From the NCBI GenBank assembly GCA_963794155.1, contig CAWCCX010000008.1:1-64000 (forward strand): DNA of 64,000 bases, given 5' to 3'. The DNA comes from Roseiarcus sp963794155 (lineage in GTDB: Bacteria; Pseudomonadota; Alphaproteobacteria; Rhizobiales; Beijerinckiaceae). Numbering within the stretch: position 1 is the first letter of the stretch; the number at the start of each line of letters is the position of its first letter. The translations under genes were made by a program, and so were the position numbers. Below the pieces are notes generated by a model. That model was not told where the DNA came from. It saw only the letters and a list, made by a program, of their open reading frames with translations, and made no database searches. This document shows, piece after piece, positions 53,058 through 61,739 of this stretch.

Positions 53058-53879
53058 ATGGAGCTGGCCGAGGCGAAAGCCGGGGGCGTGGATGTCGGCG
53101 TGGATCGGGATGCCTCGGCCCTGCTCATGGTCAACGGGGTGACGATGCGGTTCGGGGGGGTGACCGCGCTCCAGGACGTTTCGTTCGAAGTCGCCCGCGG
53201 CGCCATCTGCGGCTTGATTGGGCCGAACGGAGCCGGGAAGACGACGCTCTTCAACTGCATCTCGCGCCTTTACGATCCCGGCGCCGGGTCGATCCTGTTC
53301 GACGGGCGTCCCCTCGCCAGTTTCGCCAGACATGAGCTCGCGTCGCTCGGCATTGCCCGGACCTTCCAGAACGTCGCCTTATTCTCAACCATGACCGTGC
53401 GCGAGAACGTGTGCGTCGGCGCCCACGCGATCGGGCGCGGCGGATTCCTGACCAATGCGCTGGCGACGCCGCTGGCGAGACGCGAAGAACTCAGGATCGC
53501 CGAGCGCGCGGACGCGCTGATCGAGGAATTCGGCCTCAAAGGCGTCGCCAACCGGCCCGCAGGCGCGCTTCCTTTCGGGGTCCGCAAGCGGGTGGAACTT
53601 GCCCGCGCGCTCGCCAAGGGGCCTAAGCTCCTGTTGCTGGACGAACCGGCCGGCGGCCTCAACCACTCGGAGGTCGATGGGCTGGCCGACGAAATCCGCG
53701 CCATCCGCGACCGGCGCGGGGTCGCGGTGCTCCTGGTCGAACATCACATGAATCTGGTCATGCGGGTCAGCGACCAGGTGGTCGCGCTCGACTTCGGCCG
53801 GGTGATCGCGAATGGCCGCCCCGACGAGGTGAGGGCCAATCGCGAGGTGGTTCGGGCCTATCTCGGGAGCGGTGGTTGA
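53058..53879 (+). CDS. livG: Branched-chain amino-acid-type ABC transporter ATPase LivG
   Basis: 273 residues. Walker A GPNGAGKTTLFNCISRLY, FGVRKRVELARALAKGPKLL (signature; the usual LSGG is LPFG here, residues about 170-173, a variation worth noting), Walker B LLLLDEPAGGL, and switch His in LLVEHHMNLVM. First gene of livG-livF-livH-livM-livK, all on the plus strand with overlaps or gaps under 20 bp. The start ATG 53058 has an N-terminal extension of about 20 residues over typical LivG. Confidence 0.93.
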   Translation: MELAEAKAGGVDVGVDRDASALLMVNGVTMRFGGVTALQDVSFEVARGAICGLIGPNGAGKTTLFNCISRLYDPGAGSILFDGRPLASFARHELASLGIARTFQNVALFSTMTVRENVCVGAHAIGRGGFLTNALATPLARREELRIAERADALIEEFGLKGVANRPAGALPFGVRKRVELARALAKGPKLLLLDEPAGGLNHSEVDGLADEIRAIRDRRGVAVLLVEHHMNLVMRVSDQVVALDFGRVIANGRPDEVRANREVVRAYLGSGG

Positions 53880-54592
53880 GCGCGCCGATCCTCGAGGCCA
53901 AAGGCCTTGAAGCCTGGTATGGCCCGGCGCGGGCGCTGCACGGGATCGATTTCGAGGTCGAGGACGGCGGCGCCACGGCGGTGCTCGGCGCCAACGGCGC
54001 CGGCAAGACCACGATCCTCAGGGCGTTGAGCGGCCTCATCCGCCGCACCGGCGACATCCGCTTCCGCGGCCGCCCGATCGGCGCGCTGGCGACGGAGGAC
54101 ATCGCCCGTCTCGGCGTCGCCCATGTGCCGGATGGCCGCGGCACCTTCACCGACCTCACGGTTGAGGAGAACTTGCGGCTCGGCGCCTATGTGCGCCGCG
54201 ACCGGCAAGGCGTCCGCAAGGATTTCGACCGCGTGTTCGGCTTCTTTCCCCGCCTCGCGGAGCGGCGCCGCCAGCAGGCGGGAACGCTCAGCGGCGGCGA
54301 GCAGCAAATGCTGGCGATCGCGAGGGCGCTCCTGATGCGGCCCCACCTCCTGATGCTCGACGAGCCGTCGTTCGGCCTGGCGCCGCTGGTGGTGGCGGAG
54401 ATCTTTCGCGTCCTCGGCGCGATCAATGGCGATGAGGGCGTTAGCCTCCTAATCGTTGAGCAGAACGCTTCGCTGGCGCTCGATCTCGCCGACCATGCGG
54501 TGTTGATCGAGACCGGGCGGGTCGCGCTCAGCGGCCCGTCGCAAGGAATCCGCGCCGACGACGCGGTTCGGCGCGCCTATCTCGGCTACTAG
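53876..54592 (+). CDS. livF: Branched-chain amino-acid-type ABC transporter ATPase LivF
   Basis: 238 residues from TTG 53876, overlapping the livG stop by four bases. Walker A GANGAGKTTILRALSGL, signature GTLSGGEQQMLAIARALL, Walker B HLLMLDEPSFGLAP, switch His replaced by Gln in LIVEQNASLAL as usual for LivF. Pairs with LivG to energise the LivHM channel. Confidence 0.93.
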   Translation: MSAPILEAKGLEAWYGPARALHGIDFEVEDGGATAVLGANGAGKTTILRALSGLIRRTGDIRFRGRPIGALATEDIARLGVAHVPDGRGTFTDLTVEENLRLGAYVRRDRQGVRKDFDRVFGFFPRLAERRRQQAGTLSGGEQQMLAIARALLMRPHLLMLDEPSFGLAPLVVAEIFRVLGAINGDEGVSLLIVEQNASLALDLADHAVLIETGRVALSGPSQGIRADDAVRRAYLGY

Positions 54593-54610
54593 CGGGAGAT
54601 CTTAAGAAGC

Positions 54611-55483
54611 GTGGGCGAGTTCCTTCACCAGCTGGCTTCCGGAGTGGCGCTGGGGGGCGTCTACGCGATCATGGCGCTCGCCCTGGTGATGATCTATCAG
54701 GCGACGCAGCTCATCAATTTCGCCCAGGGCGAAATGGCAATGTTCTCGACCTATTTCGCCTGGAATCTGATGAACCGCGGCGAACCCTACTGGTTCGCGT
54801 TCTTCGCCACCGTCGTCGCCTCGTTCATCGGCGGAGTGGTGATCGAGCGGCTGATAGTGCGACCGTTCGCCAACGCGCCGGTCCTCGCCTCGGTGATCGT
54901 ATTCATCGGCCTCGCCTTCATCTTCAATTCGCTCGCCGGATGGCTATACGGATATTCGGTCCAATCGTTCGATAGCCCGTTCGCGAGCAAGCCGTGGTTC
55001 GGTGCCGGCTATATGTCGGCCCATGAATCTGGGTCCATCCTCGTAACCTTGGCCGTGCTGGCGCTGGTCTATGCGTTTTTCCGCTTCACCCCGCTCGGCC
55101 TCGCGATGCGGGCGGCGGCGCAGAATCCGGTGTCTAGCCGGCTGGTCGGCATTCGGGTCGGGTGGATGCTGGCGATCGGCTGGGGCCTAGCGGCGGCGAT
55201 CGGGTCGATCGCCGGCATGATGGCGGCCCCGATCGTCTATCTCGACCCCAACATGATGGGCGGCGTCCTGCTCTACGCCTTCGCCGGCGCGGTCCTCGGC
55301 GGCATCGACAATCCGTTCGGGGCGGCTGTCGGCGGGTTCGCGGTCGGGGTGCTCGGCAATCTCGTCGGCGCCTATGTCGTCGGCGACGAGGTCAAGCTTT
55401 CGGTCGCGCTCGCGATCATCATCGCCGTTCTGGTCTGGCGGCCATCCGGACTGTTCGGGCGCCGCCTCGTGGCGAGGGTGTGA
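54611..55483 (+). CDS. livH: Branched-chain amino-acid-type ABC permease LivH
   Basis: 290 residues, GTG start at 54611. About eight hydrophobic helices. GVYAIMALALVMIYQATQLI and NFAQGEMAMFSTYFAWNLMN are the LivH signature, and LGLAMRAAAQNPVSSRLVGI the cytoplasmic coupling loop. Followed 3 bp later by livM. Confidence 0.93.
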   Translation: MGEFLHQLASGVALGGVYAIMALALVMIYQATQLINFAQGEMAMFSTYFAWNLMNRGEPYWFAFFATVVASFIGGVVIERLIVRPFANAPVLASVIVFIGLAFIFNSLAGWLYGYSVQSFDSPFASKPWFGAGYMSAHESGSILVTLAVLALVYAFFRFTPLGLAMRAAAQNPVSSRLVGIRVGWMLAIGWGLAAAIGSIAGMMAAPIVYLDPNMMGGVLLYAFAGAVLGGIDNPFGAAVGGFAVGVLGNLVGAYVVGDEVKLSVALAIIIAVLVWRPSGLFGRRLVARV

Positions 55484-55486
55484 CCA

Positions 55487-56551
55487 ATGGCGGAAAGCGA
55501 CGGCGCGTTGCGGGTCCTCGTTACCCTGGTCGTCGGCCTGATCGCGATCGCCTTCCCGTTCTTCGCCTCAGGCTATCACATCTATCAAGGCTCCCAGGTG
55601 CTCATTCTCGCCATCGCGCTGCTCGGCCTCAATCTCCTGACCGGGCTCAACGGCCAGATTTCGCTCGGCCACGGCGCTTTTTTCGCCGTCGGCGGCTACG
55701 GCGCAGCGATCCTGACGGTGAAGTTCGGCCTGCCGTATTGGGCGTCGATTCCGCTGGCCAGCGTGGTGTGCTTCATCGCCGGGTTCCTGTTCGGCTTTCC
55801 CGCGCTCAGGTTCGGCGGCCTTTATCTCGCCCTCGCCACCTTCGCCCTTGCGGTCGCCACGCCCCAGATCCTGAGCTACACCGGCTTCGACTCCTTTACC
55901 GGCGGCTCGCAGGGACTTTCGCTCCCCAAGCCGCTCGCGCCGCTGGGGCTCAGGCTCAACCCCGACCAATGGCTCTACCTGGTCTGCCTAGCCTGCGGCG
56001 CGGCGCTTTACTGGGCGGCGCGGAATCTGGCGCGGGGGCGGATTGGACGGGCGCTGATCGCCATCCGCGACCAGCCGATCGCTGCCGAGGCGATGGGCGT
56101 CAACGCCGCGCTTTATAAGACGACCTGCTTCGGGGTCAGTGCGCTCTATGCAGGCGTGGCGGGAGGATTGAGCGCGATCGCGGTCGGCTTCGTTTCGCCC
56201 GAGAGTTTCGGACTCCCGCTTTCGCTCGCCTTTCTGGTCGGGATCGTGGTCGGCGGCCTTGCCTCGCTCGGCGGGGTCTTGTTCGGCGCTCTGTTCATCG
56301 AATTCGTGCCCAATCTTGCCGACCAGCTCTCGGTCAATTTCGGCGAAAGCGCCAAGGCCTTGCCGGGCGCGATTTACGGCGCGCTGCTCATTCTGGTAAT
56401 GGCGGCGATGCCGACGGGAGCAGCCGGCGCGCTGCGGGCGGGGGCGACCGCTGTCTTGCGCGGGCTTGCTCCGTCGCGACGAATTCAGTTTGAAAACGAC
56501 GGCGGCGCGAACGTCGCCGTGAAATATGAGAGAAAGGGAGAATCGCCATGA
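55487..56551 (+). CDS. livM: Branched-chain amino-acid-type ABC permease LivM
   Basis: 354 residues with about nine to ten hydrophobic helices. ILAIALLGLNLLTGLNGQIS and LGHGAFFAVGGYGAAIL are family signatures, and IGRALIAIRDQPIAAEAMGV is the coupling loop. It overlaps livK by four bases (ATGA). The C-terminus carries a basic cytoplasmic tail. Forms the inner-membrane channel with LivH. Confidence 0.93.
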   Translation: MAESDGALRVLVTLVVGLIAIAFPFFASGYHIYQGSQVLILAIALLGLNLLTGLNGQISLGHGAFFAVGGYGAAILTVKFGLPYWASIPLASVVCFIAGFLFGFPALRFGGLYLALATFALAVATPQILSYTGFDSFTGGSQGLSLPKPLAPLGLRLNPDQWLYLVCLACGAALYWAARNLARGRIGRALIAIRDQPIAAEAMGVNAALYKTTCFGVSALYAGVAGGLSAIAVGFVSPESFGLPLSLAFLVGIVVGGLASLGGVLFGALFIEFVPNLADQLSVNFGESAKALPGAIYGALLILVMAAMPTGAAGALRAGATAVLRGLAPSRRIQFENDGGANVAVKYERKGESP

Positions 56552-57756
56552 TCACTCGACGGACATTCCTCCAATCGAGCGCCGCCGCCGCGGCATTGGC
56601 CGCCAGCGCCGGTTCGGCGCGCGCCGACAATGCCCCCGGCGTCACCGATACGGAAATCAAGATCGGTCAGACCATGCCCTATAGCGGCCCTGCTTCGGCC
56701 TATGGCGTGATCGGCAGAGCCGGCGCGGCCTATTTCAAAATGATCAACGAGCAGGGCGGGATCAATGGCCGCACGATCAATCTCATCAGCCTCGACGACG
56801 CCTATAGCCCGCCCAAGACGGTCGAACAGGTTCGCCGCCTCGTGGAGCAGGAGCAAGTCGCCTTTCTGTTCAATACGCTCGGCACCGCCCCGAATGCGGC
56901 CATCCGGCAATATCTCAACGACAACAAGGTGCCTCAGTTGTTCGTCGCGACCGGCGCGGCCATGTTCAGCGACCCGCAGCATTTTCCCTGGACCATGGGC
57001 TGGCAGCCAAACTACCAAACCGAGGCGAAAATCTTCGGCAAGCATATTCTGCAGACCAAACCCGACGGCAAGATCGGAGTGCTCTATCAGAACGATAGTT
57101 TCGGCAAGGACTACCTGATCGGGCTCAAGGCGGGTCTCGGCGAGGACCACGCCGGCATGGTGATCAAGGAAGTGTCGTACGAGACGTCCGAGCCGACGGT
57201 CGATTCGCAAATCGTCACGCTTCAAGGTTCAGGCGCGGACGTGCTCCTGATCGCCGCCACGCCCAAATTCGCGGCCCAGGCGATCCGCAAGACGGTCGAC
57301 ATCGGCTGGACGCCCGTACGCTATATGACCGATGTCTCGCAATCGATCGCGACCGTCATGAAGCCGGCCGGTCTCGACAAGTCAAAGGGCGTGATCACCG
57401 CGGTCTACGGAAAAGACCCGACCGACGCGCGCTGGAAGGACACCCCCGGCTTCAAGGAATATTCGGCGTTCATAGCCAAATACATGTCGCCCAACGACCT
57501 GATCGACTCCAACGCCGTCTACGGCTTTGGGACCGGAGCAACGATGGTTCAGGTGCTCAAGCAGTGCGGCAACGACTTGTCCCGCGAAAACGTCATGAAG
57601 CAGGCGGCGAACCTCAAGGATCTCGAATTGCCGATGACGCTGCCGGGCATCAAGATCAACACCTCGCCCGACAATTTCAGCCCAATCCGGCAAGAGGCGC
57701 TCGCCAGGTTCAACGGCGAAAGCTGGGAGCAGTTTTCCGAGATTCTCCAGGCTTGA
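56548..57756 (+). CDS. livK: ABC transporter substrate-binding protein, LivK-like
   Basis: 402 residues. Signal peptide with a Tat-like RR (MITRRTFLQSSAAAAALAAS, cleaved near ARA). Periplasmic binding protein type I with TDTEIKIGQTMPYSGPASAY, GINGRTINLISLDDAYSPPK and KIGVLYQNDSFGKDYLIGLK. Related proteins bind amino acids, amides or aromatic acids, so the ligand is not settled. Last gene of the liv operon. The array of GAGCAGGGAATT repeats follows within 100 bp. Confidence 0.93.
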   Translation: MITRRTFLQSSAAAAALAASAGSARADNAPGVTDTEIKIGQTMPYSGPASAYGVIGRAGAAYFKMINEQGGINGRTINLISLDDAYSPPKTVEQVRRLVEQEQVAFLFNTLGTAPNAAIRQYLNDNKVPQLFVATGAAMFSDPQHFPWTMGWQPNYQTEAKIFGKHILQTKPDGKIGVLYQNDSFGKDYLIGLKAGLGEDHAGMVIKEVSYETSEPTVDSQIVTLQGSGADVLLIAATPKFAAQAIRKTVDIGWTPVRYMTDVSQSIATVMKPAGLDKSKGVITAVYGKDPTDARWKDTPGFKEYSAFIAKYMSPNDLIDSNAVYGFGTGATMVQVLKQCGNDLSRENVMKQAANLKDLELPMTLPGIKINTSPDNFSPIRQEALARFNGESWEQFSEILQA

Positions 57757-57849
57757 AGCGTCACGGGGCCGCGCGTTCTCTCCCGCGCGGCGCCTCACCA
57801 AATCCGCTCGGGTGGAGAAAGCGCGTCCGAACAAGGGGCTGCGCCGGAC

Positions 57850-57951
57850 GCGAGCAGGGAATTGTTTCGCGCGAGCAGGGAATTTTTTCTGCCCGAGCAG
57901 GGAATTGTTTCGCCGGAGCAGGGAATTTTTTTGGCGCCCGAGCTTACCCGA
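57850..57951 (+). repeat. Four-unit GAGCAGGGAATT array (B)
   Basis: GAGCAGGGAATT starts at 57852, 57873, 57895 and 57916 (spacing 21, 22 and 21 bp), each followed by TTTTT or GTTTC and a GC linker. It lies about 95 bp after livK, in sense orientation with it, and before the convergent pyruvate kinase. The rest of 57757-58087 holds no gene. Confidence 0.93.
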
Positions 57952-58087
57952 AAGCAGAACGCTAGAGGAGGGTCGTCAGCGGCGACCCTCCCAGGCGGGA
58001 GTTCGTCCCATCCATTGGCGGGAAAATCGGGCCCGGCTCCGAGCGCGCCCGCTTGCGAGCCACCAGTGCGGCGCCGCGAGCGCGCAT

Positions 58088-59565
58088 TTACGCCCACGCC
58101 TTGAGCGAGGCGAAGCGGGCGAATTTCTTGCTTCTGTGGCGGTCCATGCGGGCGAGCACGTCGCGCAGAAAGGCGACGCCCTCGGCGAGATAGGGGCCCT
58201 TGTTGAGCATCACGCATTCCGCCCCCTGCGCCATCGCCGCGTCGGTCATCTCGGCCCGGCTCGCCACACCGTCGCGGACGTAATTGTCGAGCACCTGCGT
58301 CGCCCACACCACCGGCGTATGGGCGGCCTCGCACAGCCACAGGATTTCCTCCTGCATTTCGGTGAGCCTTGCGAAGCCGATCTCGACCGCAAGGTCGCCG
58401 CGCGCGATCATTACCGCGGTCGGATTGTGCGCCGCCGATTGCATGATGAGGGTAGGCAGATTGCGCACTGCGAGCGGCGTCTCGATCTTCAGCACGAGCC
58501 CCTGCGGCTCGCGCTTGGGCGCGCGCGCCACGAGATGGTCCTGCAAGAGCTCGATGTCGTCCACCCGCTGCACGAACGAATAGCCGATGAGGTCGGCCTG
58601 TTCGGCGATGAAGTCGAGGTCGCGGAAATCCTTCGAGGTCAGCGGCGGCAGGTCGAGCTCGGTCGACGGAAAATTGACCCCCTTGCCCGGCTTCAGCCGC
58701 ACTCCCTTCTCGCGGGCGGCGTAAACCTCGATCTCCGCCCGACCCGCGGCCTTGGAGACGACTCTCGCCGCCGCCTTGCCGTCGTCGATGAACACCTCCG
58801 AGCCGACCACGAGCTGGTCGACGAGTTCGGGAAAGTTGAGCGAGAAGACGATCGGCTCCTTCGCCTTCTCGCGCAGTTCGTCGACCAGCACGACCCGGTC
58901 GCCGCGCGAAAGGCGGGTCTTCGGCGGCGCTTTGACCCTGAGGACGCGGCACTTCGGGCCCGCGATGTCCATCATCACCCGGCACGGACGCTCGAGCCTT
59001 GCCGCGGCCTCGCGCACGTTCTCGATCATCTGCCCCCAGATTTCGGCATCGTCGTGGGCGCAGTTGATGCGGGCGCAGTCCATGCCCGCGGCCACCAGAT
59101 TGTCGACCAGCTCCGGCTCCGCGGCCGCTTCCGTCGGCAAGGTCGCCATCACCCGGGCGCGCGGGCCGCCTCTTTGCCTCCGGCCGAACAGCCGGTCCGC
59201 CTCCGCCTCCAATTCCGCCGCGCCGGCCGTCGCCGACGCCGAAGCCGGATAGGCGGCGCCCGGCTCGCCGGTCAGGCGCTTGAGCGTGGCGATGAGCGTA
59301 TCGAGGGCGAGCGCCACCTGCCCCTCGCTGCGGCCGAGCGAAGACAGCCCTCGCGCCGCCAGCCGATATTGAAGGTCGGTGAGGTCATGTTCGCGAAGCG
59401 CGACATAGCGGGAAAGATTGAGCATTCGGGGGAAACCTCATCCGCCCCGGCGCCCCATGCGCTTCTGAGTTCGGCTCCCTGGCGCTCAACGTCCTCGCGC
59501 AACGCTTTCACCTCGGCGAGAAGGCCGCGGAGGTCTTCGAGGTCGCTTCCGGTTTTTCCAGCCAT
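58088..59565 (-). pseudogene. pyk: Pyruvate kinase, divergent type, one frameshift
   Basis: Catalyses PEP plus ADP to pyruvate plus ATP. N-terminal accessory region (LEDLRGLLAEVKALREDVER then LNLSRYVALREHDLTDLQYR). TIM-barrel core with MATLPTEAAAEPELVDNLVA, RINCAHDDAEIWGQM, MDIAGPKCRVLRV, MIARGDLAVEIGFARLTEMQ and PVVWATQVLDNYVRDG. The canonical C-terminal allosteric domain is absent. The break is in the GGGGG run at 59428-59432: one more G restores a single frame from ATG 59565, giving about 491 residues. Otherwise the intact part begins at 59425. A full domain set elsewhere makes a sequencing error likely. Confidence 0.88.
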
Positions 59566-59833
59566 AGCGCCGCTTCGCACCAGCGAATCGTCGACGGGCG
59601 TCACCCAATCCCCCGTCAGGCGGTCTTTGACGTGCGAATGTGACGCCTGTGTAACAAGCGGCGCGGCGGACCGCGTCCGGGGGCGACCCCGGCCCGCACT
59701 GCCCGAGCGGGGCGCGTCCAACTCTTCCGTGTCTCCGCTCCGCGAAGTGATCAAGGGCGGAGGCTTGTCGAGCGCGCGGCGGCGAGCCATCCTGGCGCCA
59801 ACGCCGAATTCGGGCGTGACCATCGGGGACGCG

Positions 59834-60742
59834 ATGAGAATCAAGTTCGACGGGAAGGTCGCCATCGTCACCGGGGCGGGCTCCGGGCTCGGGCGTTGCC
59901 ACGCCCTCGGGCTTGCGGCGCGTGGCGCGAAGGTCGTGGTCAACGATCTCGGGCGGAATGGCGCGCCGTCGGAAAATGCGTCGAAGGTCGTGGAGGAGAT
60001 CCGCGCCGCGGGCGGCGTCGCGATGGCCGACCCCGCCGACGTCGCTGATTTTGCCCAGGTCTCCGCCATGGTCGCTCAGGCGGAGAAGGAGTGGGGGCGA
60101 GTCGACATCCTCGTCAACAACGCCGGAGTTTTGCGCGACAAGACCTTCGCCAAGATGGAGATGGCCGATTTCGAACTGGTCGTCGGGGTGCATTTGATCG
60201 GCTCCACCAATTGCACGAAGGCGGTCTGGGCGGGCATGCGCGAGCGCAATTACGGGCGAATCGTGCTGACTTCGTCAGCGTCCGGCATTTACGGCAATTT
60301 CGGGCAGGCCAACTACGGCGCGGCGAAGGCTGCGATGATTGGGCTAATGAACGTGCTGCACCTCGAAGGCGCGAAGAACGACCTCCGCGTCAATATTCTC
60401 GCGCCGACCGCGCGGACGGGAATGACCGAAGGGCTGCTGCCGCCAGCAGCGGCCGAGCTTCTGGGGCCCGAGACAGTGACGCCGGGGTTGCTCTATCTGG
60501 TGAGCGAAGAGGCGCCGTCGCGGGTCATTCTGGGCGCGGGGGCGGGAGCCTTCGCGGTCACGCACATCACGGAGACGGCGGGCGTCTATCTCAACGAAAG
60601 CGAGCGCACGCCCGAGACGATCGCCGCGCGCTTCGCCGAGATTTCCGACGCAAGGACGGCCGAGCCCCTCAAGGACGCGTTCGCTCAGACGATGAAGTTC
60701 GTCGCCGCGGCTGCGAAGGCGATGGGGCTCGCTTTCCCCTGA
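59834..60742 (+). CDS. SDR, MFE2-like 3-hydroxyacyl-CoA dehydrogenase type
   Basis: 302 residues. KVAIVTGAGSGLGRCHALGL, KVVVNDLGRNG, VDILVNNAGVLRDKTFAKME, VLTSSASGIYGNFGQANYGA (Ser and Tyr region) and YGAAKAAMIGLMNVL (YxxxK). The set resembles the dehydrogenase domain of peroxisomal multifunctional enzyme type 2, which acts on 3-hydroxyacyl-CoA. ATG 59834 lies in TCGGGGACGCGATG. Divergent from pyruvate kinase. Confidence 0.88.
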   Translation: MRIKFDGKVAIVTGAGSGLGRCHALGLAARGAKVVVNDLGRNGAPSENASKVVEEIRAAGGVAMADPADVADFAQVSAMVAQAEKEWGRVDILVNNAGVLRDKTFAKMEMADFELVVGVHLIGSTNCTKAVWAGMRERNYGRIVLTSSASGIYGNFGQANYGAAKAAMIGLMNVLHLEGAKNDLRVNILAPTARTGMTEGLLPPAAAELLGPETVTPGLLYLVSEEAPSRVILGAGAGAFAVTHITETAGVYLNESERTPETIAARFAEISDARTAEPLKDAFAQTMKFVAAAAKAMGLAFP

Positions 60743-60813
60743 GCCGCTGTCCGGCAAGCGGCGCCTCGGCGCTTGCGGCCATCGCCGCCAGAACGAGTTG
60801 ACCCCTCCTCAAG

Positions 60814-61739
60814 CTATGGAGCGAGTACGATCTTGCCGCGCGGCTTGCGCCGGACGCCGTCCAGCATTTCGTGGGCTTCGCGCACTGAATCGAGAGGAAG
60901 CACGGCGCCGATCTCCACCGAGAGAGCGCCGCTCGCCAGCAGGTCGGCGATTCTCACGAGGCGCTCGGTCGTGACGTCCACGAGGAAGAATCCTGCTCGA
61001 ACCCCGCTCCGCGCGGCGGCCTCGCGGTCAGGCTCGGACACCGCGGAGACAAGGACGCCGCCGGGTTTCAGGACCTCGAACCACCGCCGTTGCGTATCGC
61101 CCCCGACAAGATCGATCACCGCATCGACGCCGCGCGCCCGATCCTCGAACCGCTCCGCCCGGTAGTTGGTCACGTCATGCGCGCCGAGGCCGCGGACATA
61201 GGCGATGTCGCCCGCGCCGGCTGTGGCGAAGACCCTCAATTGCGCCCGGCGCGCGAGTTGGACAGCAAGGGCGCCGACACTGCCGGCCGCGCCATGGATC
61301 AGGACAGAGGCGCCCGCCGCAAGCTTCGCTTCTTCGATTAGAGCCTGCCACGCCGTGACCGCGACGACCGGAACGGCGGCAGCCTCAACGAAGGAAGCGC
61401 GCTCCGGCTTCGACGCGAGCTTGCCCGCCAAGGCGATTGCATATTCGGCGTTCGCGTCCGTGAAGCGAGCGTTCGTCGCGCCGAAGACCGGCTCTCCGAC
61501 CCGGAAACTCGTCACCCCGTCGCCAAGCAGGTCGATTTCTCCAGCGACGTCGACGCCGAGAGTCAGGGGGAGGGGTTGCGGCACGGCGCTCTTTCCCGAG
61601 CGGATCCAGGCGTCCCAGGGACCGACCCCGCTCGCCCTGACCCGAACGCGCACCTGGCCGGGCCGGGCGTGGGCAGCGGCGCGTCCGCAACCTCGATGAC
61701 TTCCGGGCCACCGAAGCGATGGACGCGGCAGGCTTTCAT
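60814..61739 (-). pseudogene. Zinc-independent MDR oxidoreductase (quinone reductase type), one frameshift
   Basis: From ATG 61739 the frame reads MKACRVHRFGGPEVIEVADA, PLPTPGP, and then breaks. In the next frame it continues GQVRVRVRASGVGPWDAWIR, LGVDVAGEIDLLGDGVTSF, AAGASVLIHGAAGSVGALAV (NADPH Rossmann) and DAVIDLVGGDTQRRWFEVLK. A base is missing at about 61657-61664 in the GGCC-rich stretch. Corrected length about 309 residues, normal. The start overlaps the argG stop by four bases (ATGA), so it would be translated with argG. Confidence 0.85.

Noticed and set aside
42150..57951. Regular short repeats as CRISPR arrays
   Set aside because: Units are 12 bp with about 9-10 bp between them, too short for repeats and spacers, and there are no cas genes.
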